From the NCBI RefSeq assembly GCF_002749975.1, contig NZ_PEIG01000008.1, positions 62,001 through 126,000 on the forward strand: DNA of 64,000 nt. Direction: 5' to 3'. Within the stretch, counting starts at the first letter, position 1; each line of letters starts with the position of its first letter. The notes beneath the pieces are model-generated. The model was given only the letters and a program-made list of their open reading frames with translations. It was not told the DNA's origin and did no database searches. This document shows, one piece after another, positions 46,240 to 54,408 of the stretch. Position numbers and translations under genes: made by a program. The stretch comes from Gloeocapsopsis sp. IPPAS B-1203. Lineage in GTDB: Bacteria > Cyanobacteriota > Cyanobacteriia > Cyanobacteriales > Chroococcidiopsidaceae.

Positions 46240-48240
46240 ATGTCTCCTCAATTTGAATTATTACAAACAGCTATAGAAGCTTACCAACAACAACGTTACC
46301 ACGAGGCTGTAAAAATACTAGAAAACTATTGCAATAGTAGTATCGACCATAACAATAAATACTATCTACAAGCACAATTTTGGTTAATCAAAGCGTATCA
46401 AAAATCAAATCAAAAGCAACAAGCGATCGCCCTGGCAAAACAGCTTGCAACTCATCCCAACTCAGAAGCTCAAAAGTGGGCAAAACTCGCCCTCGAATCT
46501 TTAAACAGCCAATCACAATCCCGCATAACACACAGTAAACCCAAACGAGCCGCACAAGCAGGAATTAAACTTGCTATGACGAGTGTTGCAAGTAATCTGG
46601 CGCTAGCATCCGGCGTAACAATAACATTGCTCTTAGGAATGGTGTTCGTCTTATTTTTAGCACTAACTTTCATTCTGAGTAGCGACGATCCGGTTAACGG
46701 ATTGAATATTGCGATCGCAGGTACACTTCTATTCAATATCGCAGCCTTTTTCTTATCACCACTGCTGATGGACTTGATGCAGAATTGGCTGTATCATACT
46801 CGTTGGGTATCTTTAGCAGAAGTGCAACGCTATAGTCCAGAAACGGCAAAAATCATTCAACGCATCTGTGCCCAACAAAAGCTACAGCAGCCTCGGCTAG
46901 GCATTATTGATGACCAAAACCCCACCGCTTTCACGTATGGTTCGCTGCCCAATACGGCGCGTTTAGTTGTCAGCCAAGGGCTTTTTACTTACTTAGAAGA
47001 CGAAGAAATTGCCACAGTATACGCTCATGAACTTGGTCACATTGTTCACTGGGACTTTGCTGTCATGACGCTAGCTTCAACTTTAGTACAAATCACTTAC
47101 TTAATTTACACCTTTGCGCGTAGGGTAGGAAGAAGTGGTGGTGAAAAAGTTAAAAATGCCGCAGGAACAGCCGCAGCAGTAGCGTATGTTTTTTACATAG
47201 TCGGCACTTATCTACTTCTTTATCTGTCGCGAACACGCGAATATTTTGCCGATCATTTTGCAGCTGAAACCACAGGTAATCCTAATGCACTATCTCGCGC
47301 TTTAGTCAAGATTGCCTATGGTATTTTAGAAGAAAGCAAACACGCTGCTGAACCAAGTCGCTTAATTGAAGGTACTCGTGCGTTAGGAATTTACGACGCC
47401 AAAGCTGCGACAGCAACAGGAACTGCGTATCGCATCGCGCCACCACAACAACTAGGGCGTGTTTTCTTATGGGATATGTTTAACCCTTGGGGTTGGTTTA
47501 TGGAGTTGAGTTCTACTCACCCCCTCACCGGAAAACGCATCCGCGCTTTGAGTAACTATGCTGAACAATTAGGATTAGAAACAGAGTTTGATCTCAGTCG
47601 TGTTATTGCTGAAGGCAAAAGTCTTGATAAGAAAAAGCTGTATGGTAACTTTGCGTTAGATGTATTGCTTTATGCTGCGCAAGCGATCGGAATTTTTGGT
47701 GGTCTAATTGTTGGTTTGTTCTTAGTTTCAGCCGAAGTTGCGAGTGGAACAGTTATCCTTGCAACAGTTTTAATTGGTTTTGGCATAGGAACTTTAATCA
47801 AAGCTGCGGTGATGTTCCCCAATTTTCAATTTACTGCAAGTTCTGATGTTCTCACCCTAATGTCCGATCCTTACGCCAGCCCCTTGCGCGGTAAACCGAT
47901 CAGACTCCAAGGTGAATTAATCGGGCGTGGTGATGCTGGCTATCAGTTTGGTTCTGATTTGAAGCTACAAGCTCGTACAGGTATGATCTATCTACGCTAT
48001 GCTTCGCGTTTTGGTTCTTTGGGAAACTTCTTTTTTGGTATGAACCGCGTCAAAAACTTAATTGGTTCTTCGGTTAGTACTGTTGGTTGGTTTCGTCGTG
48101 GTGTGATGCCGTGGCTAGATTTAGCGCAGCTACGTACTGATGCAGGTACTGTTGTTAACAGCTATCACCGCTTTTGGTTATATTTTACAGGCACTGGTGC
48201 AATTATTTTAGGTGTGTTGGTATTACCAATGCTTACTTAA
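46240..48240 (+). CDS. M48-family membrane metalloprotease with N-terminal TPR-like region
   Basis: From the ATG at 46240 (AGAGG seven bases upstream) the product has 666 residues. It begins with a TPR-like helical stretch (about 1-95), then two membrane segments (about 130-160 and 170-195), the M48 zinc motif HELGHIVHWD with the third ligand region TREYFADHFAAE, and further membrane segments at about 515-570 and the C-terminus. M48 proteases such as HtpX degrade damaged membrane proteins. The domain layout (TPR plus M48 plus a C-terminal part of about 200 residues) is longer than HtpX. A longer frame from TTG 46192 is unlikely. Confidence 0.9.
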   Translation: MSPQFELLQTAIEAYQQQRYHEAVKILENYCNSSIDHNNKYYLQAQFWLIKAYQKSNQKQQAIALAKQLATHPNSEAQKWAKLALESLNSQSQSRITHSKPKRAAQAGIKLAMTSVASNLALASGVTITLLLGMVFVLFLALTFILSSDDPVNGLNIAIAGTLLFNIAAFFLSPLLMDLMQNWLYHTRWVSLAEVQRYSPETAKIIQRICAQQKLQQPRLGIIDDQNPTAFTYGSLPNTARLVVSQGLFTYLEDEEIATVYAHELGHIVHWDFAVMTLASTLVQITYLIYTFARRVGRSGGEKVKNAAGTAAAVAYVFYIVGTYLLLYLSRTREYFADHFAAETTGNPNALSRALVKIAYGILEESKHAAEPSRLIEGTRALGIYDAKAATATGTAYRIAPPQQLGRVFLWDMFNPWGWFMELSSTHPLTGKRIRALSNYAEQLGLETEFDLSRVIAEGKSLDKKKLYGNFALDVLLYAAQAIGIFGGLIVGLFLVSAEVASGTVILATVLIGFGIGTLIKAAVMFPNFQFTASSDVLTLMSDPYASPLRGKPIRLQGELIGRGDAGYQFGSDLKLQARTGMIYLRYASRFGSLGNFFFGMNRVKNLIGSSVSTVGWFRRGVMPWLDLAQLRTDAGTVVNSYHRFWLYFTGTGAIILGVLVLPMLT

Positions 48241-48263
48241 CTTAACCACAAGCTGCGATCGCG

Positions 48264-48419
48264 CTATTTCTGTATTGTCGGTGAAGTTATTGGTAAATGC
48301 ATCTTATTATCGCGATCGCTAGCAAACCCTAGGTATCCTAAAAACAGTATTAATCCGAATAAACCAACAAATAATTCGATACGGAGAAGTATAGTAGTAC
48401 TGTGTAAAAGTTTGTGCAT
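48264..48419 (-). CDS. Putative 51-residue single-pass membrane protein
   Basis: A minus-strand ATG frame of 51 codons encodes a short polar N-terminus (MHKLLHSTT), a hydrophobic helix of about 20 residues (IELFVGLFGLILFLGYLGFA) and a polar tail (SDRDNKMHLPITS). The frame includes a HIP1 octamer, as other genes here do. It starts 43 bases after the stop of the LuxR-type regulator on the same strand, so it could be cotranscribed. No family recognised and the ribosome-binding site is weak. Confidence 0.5.
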   Translation of the reverse strand: MHKLLHSTTILLRIELFVGLFGLILFLGYLGFASDRDNKMHLPITSPTIQK

Positions 48420-48461
48420 TAGAGTTTTTTAAGAACTTAATATAACCTTTTCTTTCAAAAG

Positions 48462-49169
48462 TTAAAGCATATCACGCAATTTTGCTACCATTTCTGTCCG
48501 CGCAGAAACTTCCAATTTCCGAAACATACGCTTTAAGGCTTGTTTGACAGAATTCTGAGTAATCCATAACTCTGCGCCAATCTCTGCATTAGTTAATCCT
48601 TTAGCAACAAGATTAGCGATTTGAACTTCTCTAGCACTCAGGCGTTTAAATAGTGGATTTGGAACAACTGAAGGGTGTCGCAATTGGGCAAGGCGTGCAG
48701 ACAAATGCATACAAACCGCGCCGAAACTAGCTAAATCAAGTTGGCTAAATGCAGGTGCATTACCAATACGAGCAAAGTTCACTGTACCGATTAATTGACC
48801 TTGCCCAACGATTGGTCCAGTCATGATATGCTCATGGTCGTATGTAGCACAGCACCTTTTGTACAATTCGCTCTGTTTCCAAGCGCCTTTTGGCAAAACT
48901 AACTCTTCATGGGCTGGAGCATGATACTGCACAACATATCGCAGAACTGGATCAACAGATTTACCTATTTGTTGATATTGCTCAACAAAAGCCTCTGAAA
49001 CTCCCTTGACATCAACGCTGGCTAAGCTATTTTCCGTGTCTAAAAGATAAATTCCCCAACGTTGCACCCCAAAGTATCCGCTGATGCTATCCATGAACCT
49101 GAATCGTAATGCCTGTTGGGTAGGTGCAGAGGCGATCGCCTGAAATAAAGGGTGAAGAGAATAAACCAT
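48462..49169 (-). CDS. LuxR-type transcriptional regulator with an N-terminal sensory domain
   Basis: The 235-residue product has a C-terminal LuxR/NarL helix-turn-helix (about 170-232; LSAREVQIANLVAKGLTNAEIGAELWITQNSVKQALKRM split over the motif) and an N-terminal GAF- or autoinducer-like domain (about 1-160; FGVQRWGIYLLDTE, GPIVGQGQLIGTVNFAR). It lacks a receiver aspartate, so it senses a ligand directly. It is divergent from the DJ-1/PfpI-family gene by 89 bp, which makes that gene a likely target. Confidence 0.9.
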   Translation of the reverse strand: MVYSLHPLFQAIASAPTQQALRFRFMDSISGYFGVQRWGIYLLDTENSLASVDVKGVSEAFVEQYQQIGKSVDPVLRYVVQYHAPAHEELVLPKGAWKQSELYKRCCATYDHEHIMTGPIVGQGQLIGTVNFARIGNAPAFSQLDLASFGAVCMHLSARLAQLRHPSVVPNPLFKRLSAREVQIANLVAKGLTNAEIGAELWITQNSVKQALKRMFRKLEVSARTEMVAKLRDML

Positions 49170-49258
49170 GTATTGAGGTACCCACTTGAGGACTATGCGA
49201 GTGTAAAAACTCTGCCTACAATCGTTCCACAGCCATAAATTTCGAGCAACTGTAAACT

Positions 49259-49963
49259 ATGACTCAACTACAAATTGGCTTTCTAATTTATCCGGATGTT
49301 ATTCAACTTGACGTAATGGGAGCTTATCAGGTTCTAGCATTTCCATCGAACACACAACTGCATTTGATCTGGAAAAACCTAACTCCGATCGTCAGTAACG
49401 AAGGTTTAACTCTTACTCCAACTGTAACATTTGCCGATTGCCCACCTCTAGACGTGATTTGCGTTCCTGGTGGGGGTATTGGGCAAGTCGCAGTTACGAA
49501 AGACGCTGAAATCTTAAGCTTCCTGCAACAACAATCTACATCTGTTCAATACCTAACTAGTGTATGTACAGGCTCAATGATCTTGGCTGCTGCTGGTTTA
49601 CTGCAAGGCTACAAAGCAACTTGTCACTGGGCATTTCGAGATCAATTGGCAATGCTAGGAGTTGAAGTTATACCCCAACGAGTTGTGATTGATCGCAATC
49701 GTGTCACAGGGGCTGGCGTCACATCTGGAATTGATTTTGGCTTAACCCTACTGAAATTGCTATGTGGCGAGGAGGTAGCAAAAATGGCTCAATTGATGAT
49801 GGAATATACACCTAAACCACCCTTCAATGCCGGTACACCTGCAACAGCAGGTAAGGAAATTGTGCAACCATTGTTGCAGTTTGGTAAGCCGCTTCTCGAT
49901 GCATTTTTAGCGCAAACACAAGAAATAGCGGCTCAATTGAAAGAGGAAACCCGATTTTGCTAG
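49259..49963 (+). CDS. DJ-1/PfpI-family protein, isonitrile-hydratase-like
   Basis: The 234-residue product has the DJ-1/PfpI fold with a nucleophile elbow LTSVCTGSMILAAAGLL (Cys103, Thr104) and an aspartate in IQLDVMGAY (Asp18). This Asp/Cys/Thr set is the one known from Pseudomonas isonitrile hydratase, which turns isonitriles into N-substituted formamides, so such a reaction is possible. The CHWAFRDQLAMLGVE segment also fits this subgroup. It is divergent from the LuxR-type regulator. Cyanobacteria make isonitrile compounds, but no such cluster is visible here. Confidence 0.88.
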   Translation: MTQLQIGFLIYPDVIQLDVMGAYQVLAFPSNTQLHLIWKNLTPIVSNEGLTLTPTVTFADCPPLDVICVPGGGIGQVAVTKDAEILSFLQQQSTSVQYLTSVCTGSMILAAAGLLQGYKATCHWAFRDQLAMLGVEVIPQRVVIDRNRVTGAGVTSGIDFGLTLLKLLCGEEVAKMAQLMMEYTPKPPFNAGTPATAGKEIVQPLLQFGKPLLDAFLAQTQEIAAQLKEETRFC

Positions 49964-49991
49964 ATTTCCTGCATGAATCGCACTCTTCCTA

Positions 49992-50088
49992 CGACTGAAG
50001 TCAGGGCTATTCAAACGAAGTGTGCCTTCGTACACTCAAACAAGGCTTTATTAGGAGTCCACGGAGGTGGACTTTGTTTATGTAGTAG
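49992..50088 (+). repeat. Dispersed palindromic repeat, family B, long copy
   Basis: ACGACTGAAGTCAGGGCTAT opens the element; GTGTGCCTTCGTACAC and the perfect AGTCCAC-GGAG-GTGGACT (50056-50073) form internal hairpins. This composite resembles short palindromic elements scattered in cyanobacterial genomes. The stretch 50004-50022 recurs at 16794-16812. Confidence 0.65.
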
Positions 50089-50150
50089 GGAATTTATTCG
50101 CACTCTTATTGATGCTATCTCGAAGTAGCATTGCACAATTATTTTTATCT

Positions 50151-50597
50151 CTACAAATACCGCATATTGACTCTAATCGTTGTATCTCCCTCAACACTAA
50201 AACTAGCATTGTTAAACTTGGGGGCACCAATTTTTACTGGGGGATTGTTAGAAATTGCAAAACCTTCTCTAGGAATACCTAAGAAGTTTGTATTTAGTTT
50301 TTGGTCATTATTTTCATCATGAAATATAGTTACCGCATACGTTCCAGCCTGTAATCCATGAAATTCTGCTACAACTGAAGAGCCTTGCGCATTCGTGCAA
50401 CCACTTTGAATCACACCAGCATCACTCTGCGGGAAACCTTTGTCTTTATCGTAAAGTCTAAAACAAACTTGACCTCTAGGACGGGCAATTCTATCTACAA
50501 CTACGGTTAATTTGTTACTCGGTTGGGCTAAGGCTGTACTTGCAATCAAACTTGTAGCAGTCGCGATCGCCAAGCCGAAAAGCAATACTCTTACCAT
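50151..50597 (-). CDS. DUF2141 domain protein, secreted
   Basis: The 148-residue product has a clear signal peptide (MVRVLLFGLAIATATSLIASTALAQ, cut here for length: hydrophobic core, cleavage after ALA) and a DUF2141 beta-sandwich (GQVCFRLYDKDKGFPQ, GLQAGTYAVTIFHDENNDQKL, TNFLGIPREGFAISNNP). These domains occur in exported proteins of unknown role. It lies 20 bases downstream of mazG on the same strand and could be cotranscribed. Confidence 0.85.
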   Translation of the reverse strand: MVRVLLFGLAIATATSLIASTALAQPSNKLTVVVDRIARPRGQVCFRLYDKDKGFPQSDAGVIQSGCTNAQGSSVVAEFHGLQAGTYAVTIFHDENNDQKLNTNFLGIPREGFAISNNPPVKIGAPKFNNASFSVEGDTTIRVNMRYL

Positions 50598-50616
50598 AAA
50601 ATATATTTACTTAAAA

Positions 50617-51477
50617 CTAAACTGCGTCCTCAGAAGACTGGATTTTAGCTAATCTGGCTTTAGCTTGTTGCCATAAATTTTCTAATTCTTCCAGCGTATA
50701 CTCAGACAAAGGACGCTGTGCAAAAGTTTCCATTTGGATGATGCGTTGGACAAATCTTTGATTCGTTCCTTGCAATGCTGCGTCGGGATCGAGTTGATAC
50801 CATCGCGCTAGGTTGATAATTACAAATAGCAAGTCACCAAGTTCTGCTTGTTGTTCTTCTAATGGTTTGTGAGCGATCGCTTCTTGAAATTCGGCAAGTT
50901 CTTCGTGATATTTTGCCCACACGCCCTCGATATTTTCCCACTCAAATCCCGCCGCCGCCGCTTTTTGAGAAATTTTCATTCCGGCTAACAGTGGTGGTAG
51001 CGATCGCGTATATCGACTTAGTTTACTGCTTAATCTTTGCGCATCTGTTAGGGATGTGCCTTTTTCTGCTGCTTTGATTTGTTCCCAATTTTGTCGCACT
51101 TCATCGACATTTTGGACACTAACATCTCCAAACACATGAGGATGGCGGCGAATCAGTTTTTGAGTAATTCCTTGGGCAATCTCTTTAAGGCTAAAATGAC
51201 CAACTTCTGAGGCAATTTGTGCTTGCAAAACAACTTGTAATAATAAATCCCCTAGTTCTTCAGCGATCGCGGTTTGGTCGTGAGTGCGAATCGCATCTAC
51301 GACTTCGTAGGCTTCCTCAATCACATAAGGAATCAAAGTTTCCGGCGTTTGTGCTAGATCCCACGGACAACCACCATCAGGCGATCGCAGTTTTGCCACA
51401 ACATCAATAAGTTCTTGGATTGCTACCAAAGTTTCGTGAGTAGCTTGCGGTTGATTTGAGTTTTGAGGGTGAGTCAT
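50617..51477 (-). CDS. mazG: MazG nucleoside triphosphate pyrophosphohydrolase
   Basis: The 286-residue product has two MazG domains; the first keeps the EExxE metal site (CPWDLAQTPETLIPYVIEEA, EELGDLLLQVVLQAQIA) and the second is similar (GFEWENIEGVWAKYHEELAE, ELGDLLFVIINLARW). MazG hydrolyses NTPs to NMP and pyrophosphate and acts in nucleotide-pool sanitation. Length and order match E. coli MazG. It lies ten bases after the DUF2227 gene. Confidence 0.95.
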   Translation of the reverse strand: MTHPQNSNQPQATHETLVAIQELIDVVAKLRSPDGGCPWDLAQTPETLIPYVIEEAYEVVDAIRTHDQTAIAEELGDLLLQVVLQAQIASEVGHFSLKEIAQGITQKLIRRHPHVFGDVSVQNVDEVRQNWEQIKAAEKGTSLTDAQRLSSKLSRYTRSLPPLLAGMKISQKAAAAGFEWENIEGVWAKYHEELAEFQEAIAHKPLEEQQAELGDLLFVIINLARWYQLDPDAALQGTNQRFVQRIIQMETFAQRPLSEYTLEELENLWQQAKARLAKIQSSEDAV

Positions 51478-51486
51478 CCGAAAATG

Positions 51487-52047
51487 CTATTTCCGACGTT
51501 TGAGTTGTGTTGAGCTGACTTTACGTTTCTTCATTTTGGCACGATTCTGTTGTATCCGCTTGTAGGCAGAACTACTCCAATCGCTTAAAGAATGACTCAT
51601 TGCTCCTAATTCGAGTCCGCCAAACAAGCAAATCCATTCTGCTGTGTTTTGTAGAAGCGATCGCCTACTTGCTGTAACCAACTGTTGCCAAGTTAATTCC
51701 ACTCCCCAAATTAAGTGCGCCACTCCCAAGACGAAAATCCCTGTGAGAGCAAGCCATACACTTAAATACAATACTCGCAGAGTTGTTCCAATAAACAGCC
51801 CATGCGAAAAAATAGAGCGATGTCTTAGTACTTTCTGGTAAGGCAGCCAAATCCACCGTAAGTAACCCCAACGCTGGTACTGTCTAGAGTACAGATCCAA
51901 ATCTGGACCAAACATTAAGCCACTAAAAAGATAGGCTCCAGCCATAATTAAGGTTAAGTTACCACTCTGAGTATGGAAAAAAGTCAGACCAGTAATTAAG
52001 GGCAAGCCCCATAAAGTAATGCGATCGTGCGTTCTACCAGAGGGCAT
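51487..52047 (-). CDS. DUF2227 family (putative metal-binding) membrane protein
   Basis: The 186-residue product begins MPSGRTHDRITLWGLP, then GLMFGPDLDLYSRQYQRWG and LRHRSIFSHGLFIGTTLR: the conserved histidines and aspartates resemble the YdjM/DUF2227 group of putative metal-dependent hydrolases. Three or four hydrophobic segments follow. The C-terminus is very basic (KKRKVSSTQLKRRK). It is the first gene of a probable DUF2227-mazG-DUF2141 unit. Confidence 0.85.
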   Translation of the reverse strand: MPSGRTHDRITLWGLPLITGLTFFHTQSGNLTLIMAGAYLFSGLMFGPDLDLYSRQYQRWGYLRWIWLPYQKVLRHRSIFSHGLFIGTTLRVLYLSVWLALTGIFVLGVAHLIWGVELTWQQLVTASRRSLLQNTAEWICLFGGLELGAMSHSLSDWSSSAYKRIQQNRAKMKKRKVSSTQLKRRK

Positions 52048-52138
52048 TGAGTTTAGTTAATACGTTCAGCAAAATATTTTGCAAAAATACTAGCTTTTTT
52101 AGCAATGATTTGCTACTATTAATACTTGCGTACAAAAC

Positions 52139-52210
52139 GGGCGGTTAGCTCAGTTGGTAGAGCGCTGCCTTACAAGCAGGATGTCACTGGTTCGAGTCCA
52201 GTACCGCCCA
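52139..52210 (+). tRNA. trnV-UAC: tRNA-Val (anticodon UAC)
   Basis: Acceptor arms GGGCGGT and ACCGCCC pair fully, the D arm is GCTC/GAGC around AGTTGGTA, the T arm ACTGG/CCAGT encloses TTCGAGT, and the anticodon loop CTTACAA reads TAC. CCA is not encoded. The gene is 72 nt: the anticodon stem shows four standard pairs (CTGC/GCAG), and one position between D stem and anticodon stem seems to be missing compared with standard tRNA-Val. Confidence 0.95.
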
Positions 52211-52236
52211 TTGTTTTATTGCATGACATTTTGATT

Positions 52237-54408
52237 TTACTTTTTAGTCAGGTTGATAATTGTGCCTAGAACTGAGCAGTTGGACAACTTCAGTCTTTCT
52301 AGTGCCTTCTTTAATGCTGATTTTTTTGTCTTTGCTAACCCTACAACCAAAATGCTGGTGTCAGTTTGGGCAGCAACAATGCTACTGTCTGCAAATTTCA
52401 ATAATGGTGGTGTGTCATATATGACAAAATCAAATGCAGAGTATAAATCTTTGGCTAAAATCTGCATTTTCTGCGAAGTCAGTAGACTGATAGGATTGGG
52501 TGGAACCTGTCCAGCTGTCAAAACAAAAAAGTCATCTTCTAAAGGTGATTTGACTGTTCTTAATTCTGCATCTGCTGAGTTGTAACCTTCAAATGTTGTT
52601 AAAATATTAGATGATCGCTGAATCACATCTTGAAAATTTAATTCTTCAGCAATGATATTACTTAAACCCTTTGTATTTGGTAAGCCCAAAAGCATATGAA
52701 TTTTAGGACAACGCAAGTCTGCATCTACTAATAAGACGCGTTGACCCATTGCCGCGATTGTTTGGGCTAGATGCACAGCAATAGTAGAACGACCATCTCC
52801 AGAAGTTGGTGAGATAATTGAAAGCGATCGCACAGGTGTATCAAAGCTGAGGAAGCGGATGTTCGTGTACAAAGAGTGTAATGATTCTTGATAAGCCTCG
52901 TTATATCGTTGTATAGGAATTTCACCTAATAGTGGAAGGTTAGCGATCGCTTTAACTTCATCACTTGTATAAAAGACATTTTTTAACTTATCTACCAGTA
53001 ACGCAGCCGCAATTCCTAAAATTAAACCGAGACCTGTTCCTAAAATCAGAACTTGTTTCACACTCACTGTAGAAGATTTAGGTTCAGTTGGAGGAGTCAG
53101 TAATTGCCAAGGACTCTGCTTTTGTGCAGCATCAATTTGCAGTGCTTCGCGCTTAGTCAAAAATTGGTTGAGGTTATCAACTGCAATTTTGAGTTGTCGT
53201 TCTAAATCATCATTTTGACGCACAAGTACAGGAAATCGTTGAAACTGTTGTCTTAAAGATTGTTCTGCTTGTGTCAATGCTAGACTTTGTGCCTTTAATG
53301 CTTGTATTTGGTTGGCAGTATCAAAGAATTGCTGAGTTTGCTGCTGACGTAATGAATTGGGAGATGCTAAAGTTTTTGACTCGAAGACATTATTAGGAAC
53401 TGTATTTAATAATACTCGTTGCCCTTCTTGCTCAATTAAAGGCAGTAAATTTTGTTTTTGATCGCGTAGTACTTGAATTTGAGGACTATCATCATGATAT
53501 TTTGATGACTCTACTGCAATTTGACTTTCTAATTCTTGTAGTTGGTTTAATAGCTTTTGGTAGCGGGGAGCCTCACTTAAAGCTGAAGCAGTTTTAGCTT
53601 CTTCAGGTTGCAGTTGCAACTGATTTTGCAAAGTACTGTGGAGTGATTGAAATTTTGCTAACTGTGTTTGTGTTTCCAATCGCTGCTGAACAATTCCGTG
53701 TAGCTGATCGGCAAGTTGCTTACCTTGGTTTGCAGGATCGATAAGATTGTACTGTTGACGAAATGTTTGTATTTGTTCTTGTAGACTTTCGACTTGCTGT
53801 TGTAGTTGCGGTAACTGCTGTTCTACAAATTGAATACCTTGGCGAACATCTGCTTGACGCTCTTCTAAGCTGTATGCTACGTATGCTTGTGACACAATGT
53901 CCAAAACTAGAGAAACTTTTTTAGGGTTTAGAGCTTGATAACTAACCTCTAAAACATTCGTTCCTGTAACCAAATTGAACTTAAGTTTTGGTACGCCATG
54001 ATTTGGATATCTTGCTTCAATATCTTTAACGATAGGAAGCATGATTTTAGGACTTTGCAAAATTCTAAGCTGAGTTTCATTCACACCTCCAGAATGCCTG
54101 TCTACTTCTTTATTTAAAAGCGATGGCGTTAACTTGTTTTCTACAGTTTCTGGTGTAATCAAAAGCTCAAACTTAGCTTGATAAGTTGGTGTACTTGAGA
54201 AAGCAAAAGCAAAAGCAGCAGATGCGATCGCCGTTGTTATACCAGCAACGATCATACCTCTTCTACGTAAAGCTCCAAACAACTGACCAAGATCTAAGCC
54301 ACCTTCATCTCCCTCCTCTAACTGAGTTGTATACACTACAGGTAAAGAGTGAATTGACTTGCCATTTTTCTCTGGTAATAACTTGGGAAAGTAGCTTCTA
54401 GCCTTCAT
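52237..54408 (-). CDS. Wzc/CapD-like polysaccharide co-polymerase with C-terminal P-loop domain
   Basis: The 723-residue product has two membrane segments (about 51-72 and 452-472) around a long coiled-coil-rich periplasmic part (Wzz type, about 190-440, many Gln), then a cytoplasmic bacterial-tyrosine-kinase-like domain. The Walker A region reads SPTSGDGRST with Arg540 where lysine is usual; the Walker A' LLVDADLRCPK and Walker B FVIYDTPPLL are kept. No tyrosine cluster is present at the C-terminus. Such proteins control the chain length and export of capsule or exopolysaccharide. It is divergent from a WecG/TagA gene across a 1.9-kb gap. Confidence 0.92.
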   Translation of the reverse strand: MKARSYFPKLLPEKNGKSIHSLPVVYTTQLEEGDEGGLDLGQLFGALRRRGMIVAGITTAIASAAFAFAFSSTPTYQAKFELLITPETVENKLTPSLLNKEVDRHSGGVNETQLRILQSPKIMLPIVKDIEARYPNHGVPKLKFNLVTGTNVLEVSYQALNPKKVSLVLDIVSQAYVAYSLEERQADVRQGIQFVEQQLPQLQQQVESLQEQIQTFRQQYNLIDPANQGKQLADQLHGIVQQRLETQTQLAKFQSLHSTLQNQLQLQPEEAKTASALSEAPRYQKLLNQLQELESQIAVESSKYHDDSPQIQVLRDQKQNLLPLIEQEGQRVLLNTVPNNVFESKTLASPNSLRQQQTQQFFDTANQIQALKAQSLALTQAEQSLRQQFQRFPVLVRQNDDLERQLKIAVDNLNQFLTKREALQIDAAQKQSPWQLLTPPTEPKSSTVSVKQVLILGTGLGLILGIAAALLVDKLKNVFYTSDEVKAIANLPLLGEIPIQRYNEAYQESLHSLYTNIRFLSFDTPVRSLSIISPTSGDGRSTIAVHLAQTIAAMGQRVLLVDADLRCPKIHMLLGLPNTKGLSNIIAEELNFQDVIQRSSNILTTFEGYNSADAELRTVKSPLEDDFFVLTAGQVPPNPISLLTSQKMQILAKDLYSAFDFVIYDTPPLLKFADSSIVAAQTDTSILVVGLAKTKKSALKKALERLKLSNCSVLGTIINLTKK

